NCBI RefSeq assembly: GCF_029223885.1
Contig: NZ_CP119409.1
Span: forward strand, 2,506,001 to 2,570,000
Length of the DNA: 64,000 nt
Reading direction: 5' to 3'
Source: Pararhizobium gei
GTDB taxonomy: Bacteria > Pseudomonadota > Alphaproteobacteria > Rhizobiales > Rhizobiaceae
The notes under the pieces are model-generated. The model did no database searches. It worked only from the letters and a program-made list of their open reading frames with translations, and was not told the origin of the DNA. The position numbers and the translations under genes are program-made. Each line of letters begins with the position of its first letter. The stretch's first letter is position 1. Of this stretch, positions 54,396-63,467 are shown piece after piece.

Positions 54396-55761
54396 TGCGG
54401 TAAGTCGGCGTATACATGGTCACCAGTTCTTCGGACGCTGTCGGATGCACCGCCATGGTCCGGTCGAAATCATCCTTCGTGCAGCCGGCCTTCAGGGTGA
54501 TACCCAGCAACTGCGCCATTTCACCTGCCTCGTGCCCGAGAATATGGGCGCCGATGACCTTGCGATCGGCAGCGTTGACGATCAGCTTCATGATGGTCTT
54601 TTCGCTGCGACCAGACAGCGTCGCCTTCATCGGCCGGAATTCCGCCCGGTAGATCTCGATCTCGTCATGCTTCTTGGCGGCCTCTTCCTCGGAGAGACCA
54701 ACCGTGCCGATCTCGGGCTGCGAGAAGACTGCGGTTGCGATCAGGTCGTGATCCGGAGAAACGGGATTGTGCTTGTATTCTGTCTCGATGAAGCACATCG
54801 CTTCGTGGATCGCGACGGGTGTCAGTTGCACCCGATCCGTCACGTCGCCGAGCGCGTAGATGCCCGGCGCGCTGGTGCGCGAAAAGGCGTCGACCACAAT
54901 CGCGCCGCGCTCGTCGACGGTAACACCCGCCGCCTCCAGTCCCAGTCCACGGGTGTTCGGCACGCGGCCGAGCGCCAGCATGATCTGGTCTGCCTCAAGG
55001 AGACCATGTTTCAGCGTTTCCGCCGCCAGCCGGCCGTCCGCCGTTCTGGTGATTGACTGGAACAGGTCCTCGCACAGGATGCGGATGCCCTTGTGTTCCA
55101 TCGCTGCATGCAGGCCTCGGCGCATGTCCTGGTCGAAACGCGATAGAATTTCCCGTCCGCGGTAGATCAACGTCGTCTCGACGCCCAGGCCGTGGAAGAT
55201 ATTGGCGAATTCCACCGCGATATAGCCGCCGCCGGCAATGATGATTGACTTTGGCAGTTCCGGCAGATCGAAAGCCTCGTTCGAGGTGATGCAAAGCTCA
55301 TGGCCGGGCAGTGCCTCATGCGGCGTCGGATGCCCGCCGACGGCGATCACGATGCGCTCGGCCGTCACCGTCTTGCCGCTGGCAACGAGGCGAATGCTGT
55401 TCGGCCCGGTCAGTTCGGCCCGCGTATTGAGAATCTCGACCCCGGCATTGGCAAGCCCCTTCTGATAAAGCCCCTCCAGACGGGTGATCTCCTTTTCCTT
55501 GGCCGCAACCAGCGCCTTCCAGTCGAAGCTGCGCTCGCCAACACTCCACCCAAATCCTTCGGCATCTTCAAAATGCTCCGGAAACTGGGAGGCGTAGACA
55601 TAAAGCTTTTTCGGCACACATCCCCGGATCACGCAGGTGCCGCCGTAGCGATATTCCTCCGCCACGGCCACCTTCTTGCCCAGGGACGCCGCAACGCGCG
55701 CGCTGCGCACGCCGCCGGACCCGCCGCCGATGACGAAGAGGTCATAATCGAAAGAAGCCAT
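54373..55761 (-). CDS. gor: glutathione-disulfide reductase
   Basis: The 462-residue flavoprotein has the FAD motif FVIGGGSGGVRSAR, the redox-active disulfide in GGTCVIRGCVPKK, the NADPH-binding IIAGGGYIAVEFA and the C-terminal catalytic HPTASEE. These together indicate glutathione reductase rather than dihydrolipoamide dehydrogenase. The ATG at 55761 gives the typical start; 30 further codons upstream look non-coding. It helps keep the cytoplasmic thiol pool reduced. Confidence 0.93.
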   Translation of the reverse strand: MASFDYDLFVIGGGSGGVRSARVAASLGKKVAVAEEYRYGGTCVIRGCVPKKLYVYASQFPEHFEDAEGFGWSVGERSFDWKALVAAKEKEITRLEGLYQKGLANAGVEILNTRAELTGPNSIRLVASGKTVTAERIVIAVGGHPTPHEALPGHELCITSNEAFDLPELPKSIIIAGGGYIAVEFANIFHGLGVETTLIYRGREILSRFDQDMRRGLHAAMEHKGIRILCEDLFQSITRTADGRLAAETLKHGLLEADQIMLALGRVPNTRGLGLEAAGVTVDERGAIVVDAFSRTSAPGIYALGDVTDRVQLTPVAIHEAMCFIETEYKHNPVSPDHDLIATAVFSQPEIGTVGLSEEEAAKKHDEIEIYRAEFRPMKATLSGRSEKTIMKLIVNAADRKVIGAHILGHEAGEMAQLLGITLKAGCTKDDFDRTMAVHPTASEELVTMYTPTYRIRNGERL

Positions 55762-55856
55762 GCTGAAACTCCGGAATGGGCATTGGGAGAAAAGACGGGA
55801 TGGCGGGAGAGGTGTCCCGCCATCTGCCGCTGATATAGTGTCGGTTGCCGCCAAAT

Positions 55857-55880
55857 GAAAAGCCCGGAATGATCCGGGCT
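55857..55880 (-). terminator. rho-independent terminator after the DUF2059 gene
   Basis: On the minus strand AGCCCGGA and TCCGGGCT (55880-55873 and 55868-55861) pair across a four-base loop, followed by TTTT. It is 31 bases after the DUF2059 stop. Confidence 0.87.
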
Positions 55881-55911
55881 CTCGATTCGTTCCGATGTCG
55901 CCGGCGGCGCT

Positions 55912-56463
55912 TTACTGCGCCGGCGTTTCCGTGACGGTGCCGGGAACCGGCTGCTGGCCGGCGGTCAGGGTCGCATTCAGTTCCTTGCTTGCCGCCGCGT
56001 TCAAATCGCGGGAAATACCTGCGGCCCAGATGTCGGCTGCCTTGAGCATTTCGCGCGATGCGATCGGTCCGTCGTTCAGGAGCTTCTTGCCGGCATCGGA
56101 ATTGTAGAAGGTCGAGATCGCATTGAGCTGCTCGACGGTAAAGGTCTTGGCGTAGATGGTCGCGGCTTCCCGCTCCAGATCCGAACGACGTGCCGCAAGC
56201 TCCAGCGCCTTGGCATCGATCGTCGTGCTGATCAGGTCCTCGTGGTTCGGGGATGACTGGATCAGCGTCGTCTTCAGACGCTCGGCGAGATTGGGCAGGA
56301 TATTGTCGAAATTATTGGTTGCACCGACCGCGGCGATCGCGGCACGGGCTGCCTTCAGCTGCTCGTCCGACACGTCCTGAGCCTGCAACGCGGGAATCAT
56401 GACGGTCGAAAGCAGAATCGCGCTTGCCGCCACTGTGCGGCCGAGACCTGCAAAATTGATCAT
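55912..56463 (-). CDS. secreted DUF2059-domain protein
   Basis: The 183-residue protein has a signal peptide (hydrophobic residues about 8-25, cleavage near LQAQD). The mature part is all-helical, with the DUF2059 block around residues 95-150 (YAKTFTVEQLNAISTFYNSDAGKKLL). AGGAG stands ten bases before the ATG at 56463. The family has no established function. The gene lies 174 bases downstream of rpiA on the same strand, and a terminator follows it. Confidence 0.82.
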   Translation of the reverse strand: MINFAGLGRTVAASAILLSTVMIPALQAQDVSDEQLKAARAAIAAVGATNNFDNILPNLAERLKTTLIQSSPNHEDLISTTIDAKALELAARRSDLEREAATIYAKTFTVEQLNAISTFYNSDAGKKLLNDGPIASREMLKAADIWAAGISRDLNAAASKELNATLTAGQQPVPGTVTETPAQ

Positions 56464-56637
56464 ATCCGAAATGCTCCTGTCAGTTGACGCCGGCCTCACC
56501 GGCTTTTCGCGCCTGACGGGCCTGCATATGGTCCAATGTCCAAGACGCTACCACCGGTAAGGCCCTCAGCCCGGTTGTAACGCCGTGATGATCGTTTCGC
56601 CAGCCTGCAGAACGGCAAAGCCGTCCGGAGAATGGTC

Positions 56638-57330
56638 TTATTTCGTCATGACCCTTGCGCCTGCCGGGCCGGCGATGATCGCAAGCGATGCGATATTGAT
56701 AAACAGCCCATGCTCGACCACGCCGGGAATGGCGTTCAGTTCGCATGAAAGGGCATCTGCATCAGGAATACGGCCAAAAGATGCATCCAGAATCAAATGA
56801 CCTCCGTCCGTCATGAATGGGCCGTCATCCGATGACCGCACCGCAATCCCTCCCGAAAGCCCCAGGCGGGCGGCAAGCTTCTCGACCGCGATCCGTGTCG
56901 CCGTCAGACCGAACGGATTGACCTCGATCGGCAGCTTGAACGCACCAAGCGTCCCGACAACCTTTGTCTCGTCGGCGATCACGATCATCCGCGACGAAGC
57001 GCAGGCCACGATCTTCTCGCGCAGAAGCGCCCCGCCCCCGCCCTTGATCAGACGCAACGAAGCGTCCACCTCGTCGGCCCCATCGATGGTCAGGTCCAGT
57101 TCAGGCAGTTCGTCCAGCGATTTCAGGGGAATGCCGAGGTCGAGGCAGAGCCGCGCGGTGCGTTCCGATGTCGGCACGCCTTGGACACGCAGGCCGGCCG
57201 CAACCTTTTCGGCAAGCAGCCGGACGAATTCCTCGGCCGTCGAACCTGTCCCTATGCCGAGCCGCATGCCGTCTTCGACATAGTCGAGCGCCACCGCCGC
57301 GGCCTTGATCTTCATTTCACGGGCGTCCAT
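56638..57330 (-). CDS. rpiA: ribose-5-phosphate isomerase A
   Basis: RpiA interconverts ribulose 5-phosphate and ribose 5-phosphate in the pentose phosphate pathway. The 230-residue protein has all signature blocks: [22 protein letters not shown] with the catalytic Asp, and [13 protein letters not shown] with the Lys. I chose the ATG at 57330; another ATG seven codons upstream is possible. It is divergent from gph across about 230 bases. Confidence 0.94.
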   Translation of the reverse strand: MDAREMKIKAAAVALDYVEDGMRLGIGTGSTAEEFVRLLAEKVAAGLRVQGVPTSERTARLCLDLGIPLKSLDELPELDLTIDGADEVDASLRLIKGGGGALLREKIVACASSRMIVIADETKVVGTLGAFKLPIEVNPFGLTATRIAVEKLAARLGLSGGIAVRSSDDGPFMTDGGHLILDASFGRIPDADALSCELNAIPGVVEHGLFINIASLAIIAGPAGARVMTK

Positions 57331-57564
57331 GCGCCACGCTCTCCCTGACAATTATCCGACGACCCGTCGCACGCGACCGGTCCGCCTTTCGCGCAGACGT
57401 TTACACATCTGCCGCAGCAAACGAAAGCCCCATTGGAAACATGACGCGCAAAACCTCGCCCTGTCCGCGGGAACGAGGCCTTTTCGGCGAAAAAAGTCAC
57501 GATTGCTTTTTTCTGCGCCTTCCCCTACCCGGACGACTGCAATCCAGTGCCAGAGAGATTTTTC

Positions 57565-58242
57565 GTGTCCGATTCCGTCGTTGTCTTTGATCTTGATGGC
57601 ACTCTGGTCGATACCGCACCGGATCTGGTGGCCAGCCTTAACCATGCCGTCACCCAGGCAGGCCTTGATCCCGTCACCTATGACGACCTCACCCATCTCG
57701 TCGGGCATGGCGCCAAAGCCATGATCGAGCGCACTTTCGCCTTGCGCGGCAAGTCTCTCGACGCCGTCGACCTCGAATGGCAGATGCGCGAATTCATCGA
57801 TTTCTACCAGGGATCCATGCCTGGAGGCTCAGCCCCCTATCCCGGCGTCGTGGCGGCGATGGAGCGCCTCGCCGGGGCCGGCTACACACTCGCCGTCTGC
57901 ACAAACAAACTCGAAAGTCTGGCCAGGACGCTGCTCGACAGCCTGGGACTGACCGGACATTTCGCTGCCATCACCGGCGGCGACACATTTTCCGTCCGCA
58001 AACCGGATGCCGAACATCTTCTCTCGACGATCAGGCTCGCCGGCGGCGCGCCGGAAAAATCGGTCATGATCGGCGACAGTCTCAACGACATCCTGGTGGC
58101 GCGCAATGCCAACGTCAGGTCGATCGGCGTGCCCTTCGGCTATTCGGACGTGCCTGTGGAAAGCCTGTCGCCCGATCGCATCATCAGCCATTTCAGCGAA
58201 CTGACGCCGGACCTGATCGAACAGCTCATAACGAGGCCATGA
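57565..58242 (+). CDS. gph: phosphoglycolate phosphatase
   Basis: The HAD-superfamily motifs are complete: FDLDGTLVDTAPDL (nucleophile and acid Asp), TNKLESL (motif II) and GDSLNDILVARNA (metal-binding Asp). The 225-residue length and the helical cap match Gph, which removes phosphoglycolate formed by DNA repair or oxygenase activity. The GTG at 57565 is preceded by AGAGAG; another GTG at 57547 is possible. Divergent from rpiA, a common rhizobial arrangement. Confidence 0.88.
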   Translation: MSDSVVVFDLDGTLVDTAPDLVASLNHAVTQAGLDPVTYDDLTHLVGHGAKAMIERTFALRGKSLDAVDLEWQMREFIDFYQGSMPGGSAPYPGVVAAMERLAGAGYTLAVCTNKLESLARTLLDSLGLTGHFAAITGGDTFSVRKPDAEHLLSTIRLAGGAPEKSVMIGDSLNDILVARNANVRSIGVPFGYSDVPVESLSPDRIISHFSELTPDLIEQLITRP

Positions 58243-58266
58243 AAAAGGCGGCACCGACGCCGCCTT
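58240..58266 (-). terminator. rho-independent terminator after the large L,D-transpeptidase gene
   Basis: On the minus strand AAGGCGGC and GCCGCCTT (58266-58259 and 58252-58245) pair across a six-base loop and run into TTT. It begins at the end of gph, so it may serve both convergent genes. Confidence 0.8.
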
Positions 58267-58293
58267 CAACACAATCAAACCTGAGACGAACGC

Positions 58294-60174
58294 TCAGCCT
58301 TCGGCGCGCCGCGCGGCCCGCGTCGCCTCGAATGCCCGGCCCATATACATGTCGCGCTCGTAGACATCGTCGAAATATTCAATCACGCCGTCCTTGTTCG
58401 GCCAGGCCGTGAAATAGGCGACGTAAACCGGGATTTTCTCCTTCACCGAGACACCCTTGTTGCGGCCGTCGGCGATCTGCTTTGCGACGTCCTCGACGGT
58501 CGTTCCGAGCACCGCCGCTGCCATCCTGCGCGGATCGGCAAGGCGGACGCAGCCATGGCTGAGCGCCCGCTGATCCTTTTTGAAGAAGCTCTTCGAAGGG
58601 GTGTCATGCATGTAGATCGCATGGCTGTTGGGAAACAGGATCTTCAGTTCGCCCAGCGCATTGTCGCTGCTCGGCGGCTGGCGCACGGCCACGCCCTTGG
58701 TCGAGCCGCCCCAGTTCACGTCATAGGAGGAAACCGGCCGGCCGCCGACTTCGACCTGATAGCCAAGCCGGTCGAGATAGCCCGGGTCACGCCTCAGCTT
58801 CGGCAGCATTTCGTTGATGATGATGGACTGCGGCACGCCCCAATAGGGGTTGAATTCCACGGTCTGGATCTCGTCCTCGAAGAAATAGGTCTGGTTCGAT
58901 TTCGAGCCGACCACGACGCGCATCGAGAACTGCTCGGCACCCTGCTCGTGATAATAGACCATGAAGGCCGGCTGGTTGATGAAGACGTAGCGATCGCCAA
59001 GGTCGGCCGGCAGCCAGCGCGCCTGCTCCATCGCAACGCGGAGCTTCTCGATCTTGCTCTGGGTCGTGTCGCCACCCGTCAGTATCCGGATCGACGCCTT
59101 GCCGACAACCCCGTCGGGCTTCAGCCCGTTCTCCTTCTGGAAGCCTTCGACCAGCGCCACCAGGTCCGGCGTGTAATCCGGCGTGCCCTGATAGGCCGCA
59201 AGCGTCGCCGCATGTTCGGCTTTCAGCGCCTCGGAGCCCTTCTCGCGAACGGCCGCGATGATATTGGCAAGCTCCGGATTGGCGATACCCGGCTTCAGCA
59301 GCGTGCCCGGCGCAATGACGATGCGCGGAGCCTCGCCGGTCTTTGCCTGCAGTGTCTGGAACTCGCGCTGCAGCGCCAGGAACGCGGGGCTCGAGGGACT
59401 CTGCGCCTTGAGATAGGCGGCAACATCGTGGCTCAGCGCAATCGCCGTCATCTTGCCGGCGAGGTTGACCGGCTTGCGTTTGAAGTCGTGATAACCGGAA
59501 ATCTTGTTCGGATCGATCCGGCCGCGCACCGTGTCCTGCACATAGGTCAGCACCGCCGCCGACATGCGGATTTCGAAGTCGAGCAGCGCTTTTACGCGCG
59601 CGACGGGATCGTTCCCGTTGCCGGTCAAGTCCGGAACGGCCACGCTGTAATCCTGCGGGTCGAGACCGACGCTTTCGGCCTGCGCCAGCACACCAAGCGC
59701 CGCACGGGCTGCCGCATTCGGCGCGTCGCCTTCCACCCAGATAAAGCGGTCACGCCCCTGATAAAATGCCTCGACCGCCGCTGCGACATTGCCGGTCGCG
59801 GTGGCGGAGACTTCGGGAAGGAACTGACGGGCACCGCCAAATGACACCGGGATGGCCGGCATTGTCGCCGTTGCAGTCACGGATCCCGTGACCACCGGAT
59901 CGGCAAGCTTTTCTGTCGCGATGCGGCGCAGCGGCTCTGCCTTGTAGGTGTAGTATTGCGGCGAGGAAACCCTGGGTAGCGCTTTCGGCTTCTGCTGTAC
60001 GGTAGCCTGCGGCACGCTGGCGCGGGGCATTTCCTGCAGCTCTTCGAAAACCGGCTCCCGTTTTTTGCGGAAGTAATCCATCAATGTCAGCGCTTCCGCC
60101 TGCTGCACACCGAAAGACGTGATCGCGCATCCGGCCAAGAGCGTCATGATCGCTGCAGTTTTCATCAATTTCAT
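58294..60174 (-). CDS. L,D-transpeptidase, YcbB-like, periplasmic
   Basis: The 626-residue protein starts with a signal peptide (hydrophobic residues about 5-27). A long N-terminal region (about 100-280) resembles the scaffold domain of YcbB/LdtD enzymes, followed by a peptidoglycan-binding-like segment (LVALVEGFQKENGLKPDGVVGKAS) and the YkuD catalytic domain with the nucleophile in ALSHGCVRLADP. Such enzymes make 3-3 cross-links, abundant in Rhizobiales peptidoglycan. GAGGACGTGTGAGCAT before the ATG at 60174 supports this start. Confidence 0.9.
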   Translation of the reverse strand: MKLMKTAAIMTLLAGCAITSFGVQQAEALTLMDYFRKKREPVFEELQEMPRASVPQATVQQKPKALPRVSSPQYYTYKAEPLRRIATEKLADPVVTGSVTATATMPAIPVSFGGARQFLPEVSATATGNVAAAVEAFYQGRDRFIWVEGDAPNAAARAALGVLAQAESVGLDPQDYSVAVPDLTGNGNDPVARVKALLDFEIRMSAAVLTYVQDTVRGRIDPNKISGYHDFKRKPVNLAGKMTAIALSHDVAAYLKAQSPSSPAFLALQREFQTLQAKTGEAPRIVIAPGTLLKPGIANPELANIIAAVREKGSEALKAEHAATLAAYQGTPDYTPDLVALVEGFQKENGLKPDGVVGKASIRILTGGDTTQSKIEKLRVAMEQARWLPADLGDRYVFINQPAFMVYYHEQGAEQFSMRVVVGSKSNQTYFFEDEIQTVEFNPYWGVPQSIIINEMLPKLRRDPGYLDRLGYQVEVGGRPVSSYDVNWGGSTKGVAVRQPPSSDNALGELKILFPNSHAIYMHDTPSKSFFKKDQRALSHGCVRLADPRRMAAAVLGTTVEDVAKQIADGRNKGVSVKEKIPVYVAYFTAWPNKDGVIEYFDDVYERDMYMGRAFEATRAARRAEG

Positions 60175-60703
60175 ATGCTCACACGTCCTCGTATCGCCTT
60201 GCCGCCGAAGCAGTCCGCGCCCGATGCCCATCATGTCATCGAACTCTTGTCCTTATAAGAAAGGATGGTGAATGAAAAGCAAACGCCCGCCCCGCCTTAA
60301 CCGCTCCCAAGCTTGCCAACGAGCAAGCATATCTGCGAAATCATACGGTTGAGGCCGGTGAAAAATTTGATTTCCCTCGTTATTTTTTTCCACCCACCGA
60401 AAAAACCTGCACCTGTCGAAAATTCAAGCGCACAACCGAAAAAACAATGACGCATGATGTGTCACAAAAGGCACAACCGGGCCGTCGAGGGCCTTGCAAA
60501 ATCTCCTTCCCGCGACCTCTGGAGGCAGTGCAGCCCATCACCGGTATTTTAAACGATTGTAGCATGCTGCCTGCCCAGCCGCCCTCTTTACAAGCACCGC
60601 GCAACTGGGCCAGAGAGAACCGTATCAACGGCTTGGCCACCGGTTCGAAGGCCGCAATATCCATCTGCGGTTTTCCATGCCGCGTGACGAAAGCAGGATT
60701 GCG
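60175..60703. promoter_or_regulatory. divergent intergenic region with a 17-bp near-palindrome
   Basis: The 529 bases between the L,D-transpeptidase and fumC genes contain no supported gene. TGACGCATGATGTGTCA at 60448-60464 is a near-perfect palindrome (seven of eight arm positions if one arm mismatch is allowed at each of two symmetric sites), about 240 bases before fumC. A-rich and T-rich tracts surround it. Confidence 0.4.
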
Positions 60704-62095
60704 ATGACAGCAACACGCACGGAAACAGATACGTTCGGCCCGATCGAAGTCGCCAGCGACCGCTACTGGGGCGCGCAGGCCCAGCGATCCCTCGGCAATT
60801 TCAAGATCGGCTGGGAAAAGCAGCCGCTGTCCATCGTGCGTGCGCTGGGTATCGTCAAACAGGCCGCCGCCCGCGTCAACATGGAGCTGCAGGGTCTCGA
60901 CCCCCAAGTCGGCAACGCCATCGTCGCTGCGGCCCAGGAGGTCATCGACGGCAAGCTCGACGACCACTTCCCGCTCGTCGTCTGGCAGACAGGTTCCGGC
61001 ACGCAGTCGAACATGAACGCCAACGAGGTCATCTCCAATCGCGCGATCGAAATGCTCGGCGGCGTCATGGGCTCGAAAAAGCCCGTGCATCCGAACGACC
61101 ACGTGAACATGAGTCAGTCGTCCAACGACACCTACCCGACGGCCATGCACATCGCCTGCGCCGAACAGGTCGTCCACCATCTCCTGCCGGCTTTGAAGCA
61201 TCTGCACGTCGCGCTGGAAGCCAAGGTGAAAGCCTTCGACCACATCATCAAGATCGGCCGGACCCATACGCAGGACGCCACGCCGCTGACGCTCGGCCAG
61301 GAATTTTCAGGCTATGCCGCGCAGGTCGCCTCCTCGATCAAGCGCATCGAAATGACGCTGCCCGGCCTGTGCGAACTTGCGCAGGGCGGCACGGCCGTCG
61401 GCACCGGCCTCAATGCGCCGATTGGCTTTGCAGAAAAGGTTGCCGAAGAGATTGCCGGGATCACAGGCATCGCCTTCGTGACCGCCCCGAACAAGTTCGA
61501 GGCGCTGGCAGCCCATGATTCCATGGTCTTCAGTCACGGCGCGATCAATTCGGCCGCCGCCGCCTTGTTCAAGATCGCCAACGATATCCGCCTGCTCGGC
61601 TCCGGACCCCGCTCCGGCCTCGGCGAACTGTCCCTGCCGGAAAACGAGCCCGGCTCGTCCATCATGCCCGGCAAGGTGAACCCCACCCAGTGCGAAGCGC
61701 TGACCCAGGTCTGCGTTCAGGTTTTCGGCAACAATGCCGCCCTCACCTTCGCCGGCAGCCAGGGCCATTTCGAACTCAACGTCTACAATCCGCTGATGGC
61801 CTATAATTTCCTGCAGTCGGTGCAACTGCTGGGCGACGCGGCGGTTTCCTTCACCGACAACTGCGTCGTCGGCATCGAGGCGCGGGAAGACAATATCAAG
61901 GCGGCACTCGATCGCTCGCTGATGCTGGTGACGGCGCTCGCCCCGAAGATCGGCTACGACAATGCCGCCAAGATCGCCAAGACCGCCCACAAGAACGGCA
62001 CGACCTTGCGCGAGGAAGCCGTTGGCGGCGGCTATGTCACCGATGCCGAATTCGACGCCGCGGTGCGCCCCGAAACCATGATCCATCCTTCCTGA
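60704..62095 (+). CDS. fumC: class II fumarate hydratase
   Basis: FumC interconverts fumarate and malate in the TCA cycle without an Fe-S cluster. The 463-residue protein has [27 protein letters not shown] and the superfamily signature [11 protein letters not shown]. The ATG at 60704 gives the usual N-terminus. The sole gene in its direction until the GGDEF gene 150 bases later. Confidence 0.95.
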   Translation: MTATRTETDTFGPIEVASDRYWGAQAQRSLGNFKIGWEKQPLSIVRALGIVKQAAARVNMELQGLDPQVGNAIVAAAQEVIDGKLDDHFPLVVWQTGSGTQSNMNANEVISNRAIEMLGGVMGSKKPVHPNDHVNMSQSSNDTYPTAMHIACAEQVVHHLLPALKHLHVALEAKVKAFDHIIKIGRTHTQDATPLTLGQEFSGYAAQVASSIKRIEMTLPGLCELAQGGTAVGTGLNAPIGFAEKVAEEIAGITGIAFVTAPNKFEALAAHDSMVFSHGAINSAAAALFKIANDIRLLGSGPRSGLGELSLPENEPGSSIMPGKVNPTQCEALTQVCVQVFGNNAALTFAGSQGHFELNVYNPLMAYNFLQSVQLLGDAAVSFTDNCVVGIEAREDNIKAALDRSLMLVTALAPKIGYDNAAKIAKTAHKNGTTLREEAVGGGYVTDAEFDAAVRPETMIHPS

Positions 62096-62250
62096 CAGGA
62101 CGCGCGGGCAAGGCGGCAGAAGGCTGCCTTGCTCATCCGGGCCTGCGGTATATCGTTCGACTTCGACCGTTCGATTTTGCAAAACGTTAAGTCTTCCAAA
62201 ATCTTTTACCCCTAGAACTGGTGATGGAAACAACGGAACGGGAGCCCGCG

Positions 62251-63312
62251 ATGCAAGCGGCGTTAAGCAAGGTGCCGGATATTGCAGCGCAGGTGACCTA
62301 TGCGATGCGTATCATGGGGATCGCGCCGCTCCCGCGCAATTACGAGCTTTACTACGAGGCCTATCTCGGCTCGAACCCGAAGCTGACCAAGGAACTGGCC
62401 GCGCTCGGCAGCAAGGCGACGCAGGAAGAGCTGGACGGGATCGCATCGCGCTATTTTGCCCATATCCACCATGCCGCCGGCGTCGATCGTGCCCATAGCC
62501 ACCTCGCCCGCGAACTCGGCGATCTCCTGAGATTGCTGCAGGATGAACAGTCTGCGCTCGAAAACTACAATCGGCTTCTGGGCGAAACCTACCAGCACAT
62601 CACCAGCAAGAGCACCACCAGCGTCGAGCTTCTGCGCCAGGCCGTGACCATCCTCACCGAGGCCACCGCCGACACGATGACGCAGGGCAAGGAACGCGTC
62701 GAATGCGTCTCGCTCAAGTCCTTCGAAATGGACGTGATCCGCCAGGAGCTCGACGAATACAAGCGCATTGCCAATACCGATTCCCTGACGCGGCTCGCCA
62801 ATCGCCGTGCCTTCGATGAAAAACTGGCCTCTGTCTACAATTCTGAGCATATGCGTGCACAGAGCAGCCTGCTCGTTGCCGATATCGACCATTTCAAAAA
62901 GATCAACGACAGTTATGGCCACCCTGTCGGCGACAAGATCCTGGCGACCGTGGGCACCGTCATTCGCACGAGCCTGCGCCGCGACGCCTTCGTCGCCCGT
63001 ACCGGCGGCGAGGAATTCGCGATCATCCTCAACGATACCACCTTCGAGGAAAGCTTTCATCTCGCCGAACGCATCCGCAACACGCTGTCGGGCACGCCGT
63101 TCAAAAACTCGAAGACCGGTGTCAATTACGGACCGATCACGCTGTCTATCGGCCTTTGTCAGGCTGTCCAGGCCGACGATCCGGTCGATCTCTACAACAA
63201 GGCCGACATCGCTCTTTATTGCGCCAAGAACACCGGCCGCAATCGCTCGATGGTGTTCGAGGACGGCATGAAGAAGGACACGAGTCGCAGCTGGCTCATT
63301 TATCGTAAATAG
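62251..63312 (+). CDS. GGDEF-domain diguanylate cyclase
   Basis: The 353-residue protein has a helical N-terminal region (about 1-165) without membrane helices and a GGDEF domain (about 175-335) with the active-site motif GGEEF, DIDHFKKIND upstream and KADIALYCAK downstream. It should make cyclic di-GMP. The inhibitory RxxD I-site is absent: the aligned residues read RRDA. I chose the ATG at 62251, which has GGGAG six bases upstream; ATG 62224 and GTG 62221 are possible. The N-terminal signal is unknown. Confidence 0.87.
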   Translation: MQAALSKVPDIAAQVTYAMRIMGIAPLPRNYELYYEAYLGSNPKLTKELAALGSKATQEELDGIASRYFAHIHHAAGVDRAHSHLARELGDLLRLLQDEQSALENYNRLLGETYQHITSKSTTSVELLRQAVTILTEATADTMTQGKERVECVSLKSFEMDVIRQELDEYKRIANTDSLTRLANRRAFDEKLASVYNSEHMRAQSSLLVADIDHFKKINDSYGHPVGDKILATVGTVIRTSLRRDAFVARTGGEEFAIILNDTTFEESFHLAERIRNTLSGTPFKNSKTGVNYGPITLSIGLCQAVQADDPVDLYNKADIALYCAKNTGRNRSMVFEDGMKKDTSRSWLIYRK

Positions 63313-63467
63313 CGGTCGGTCCGCATGGGATCGCCAGCGATTTTCGTCTTGCGTCCCGTTCCCAGGGAAACAGCGGCAGCGCTCCCGGTTGCCTAGAAAG
63401 GCTCCACAAGAGGGAGCCCACCGGACGAACCGGACCATCTCCCCCATGACAACCGGGAGATATTCTC

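Noticed and set aside
63366..63390. EcfG-type promoter before the partial L,D-transpeptidase gene
   Set aside because: GGAAAC with a downstream GGTT is only an approximate match and common by chance.
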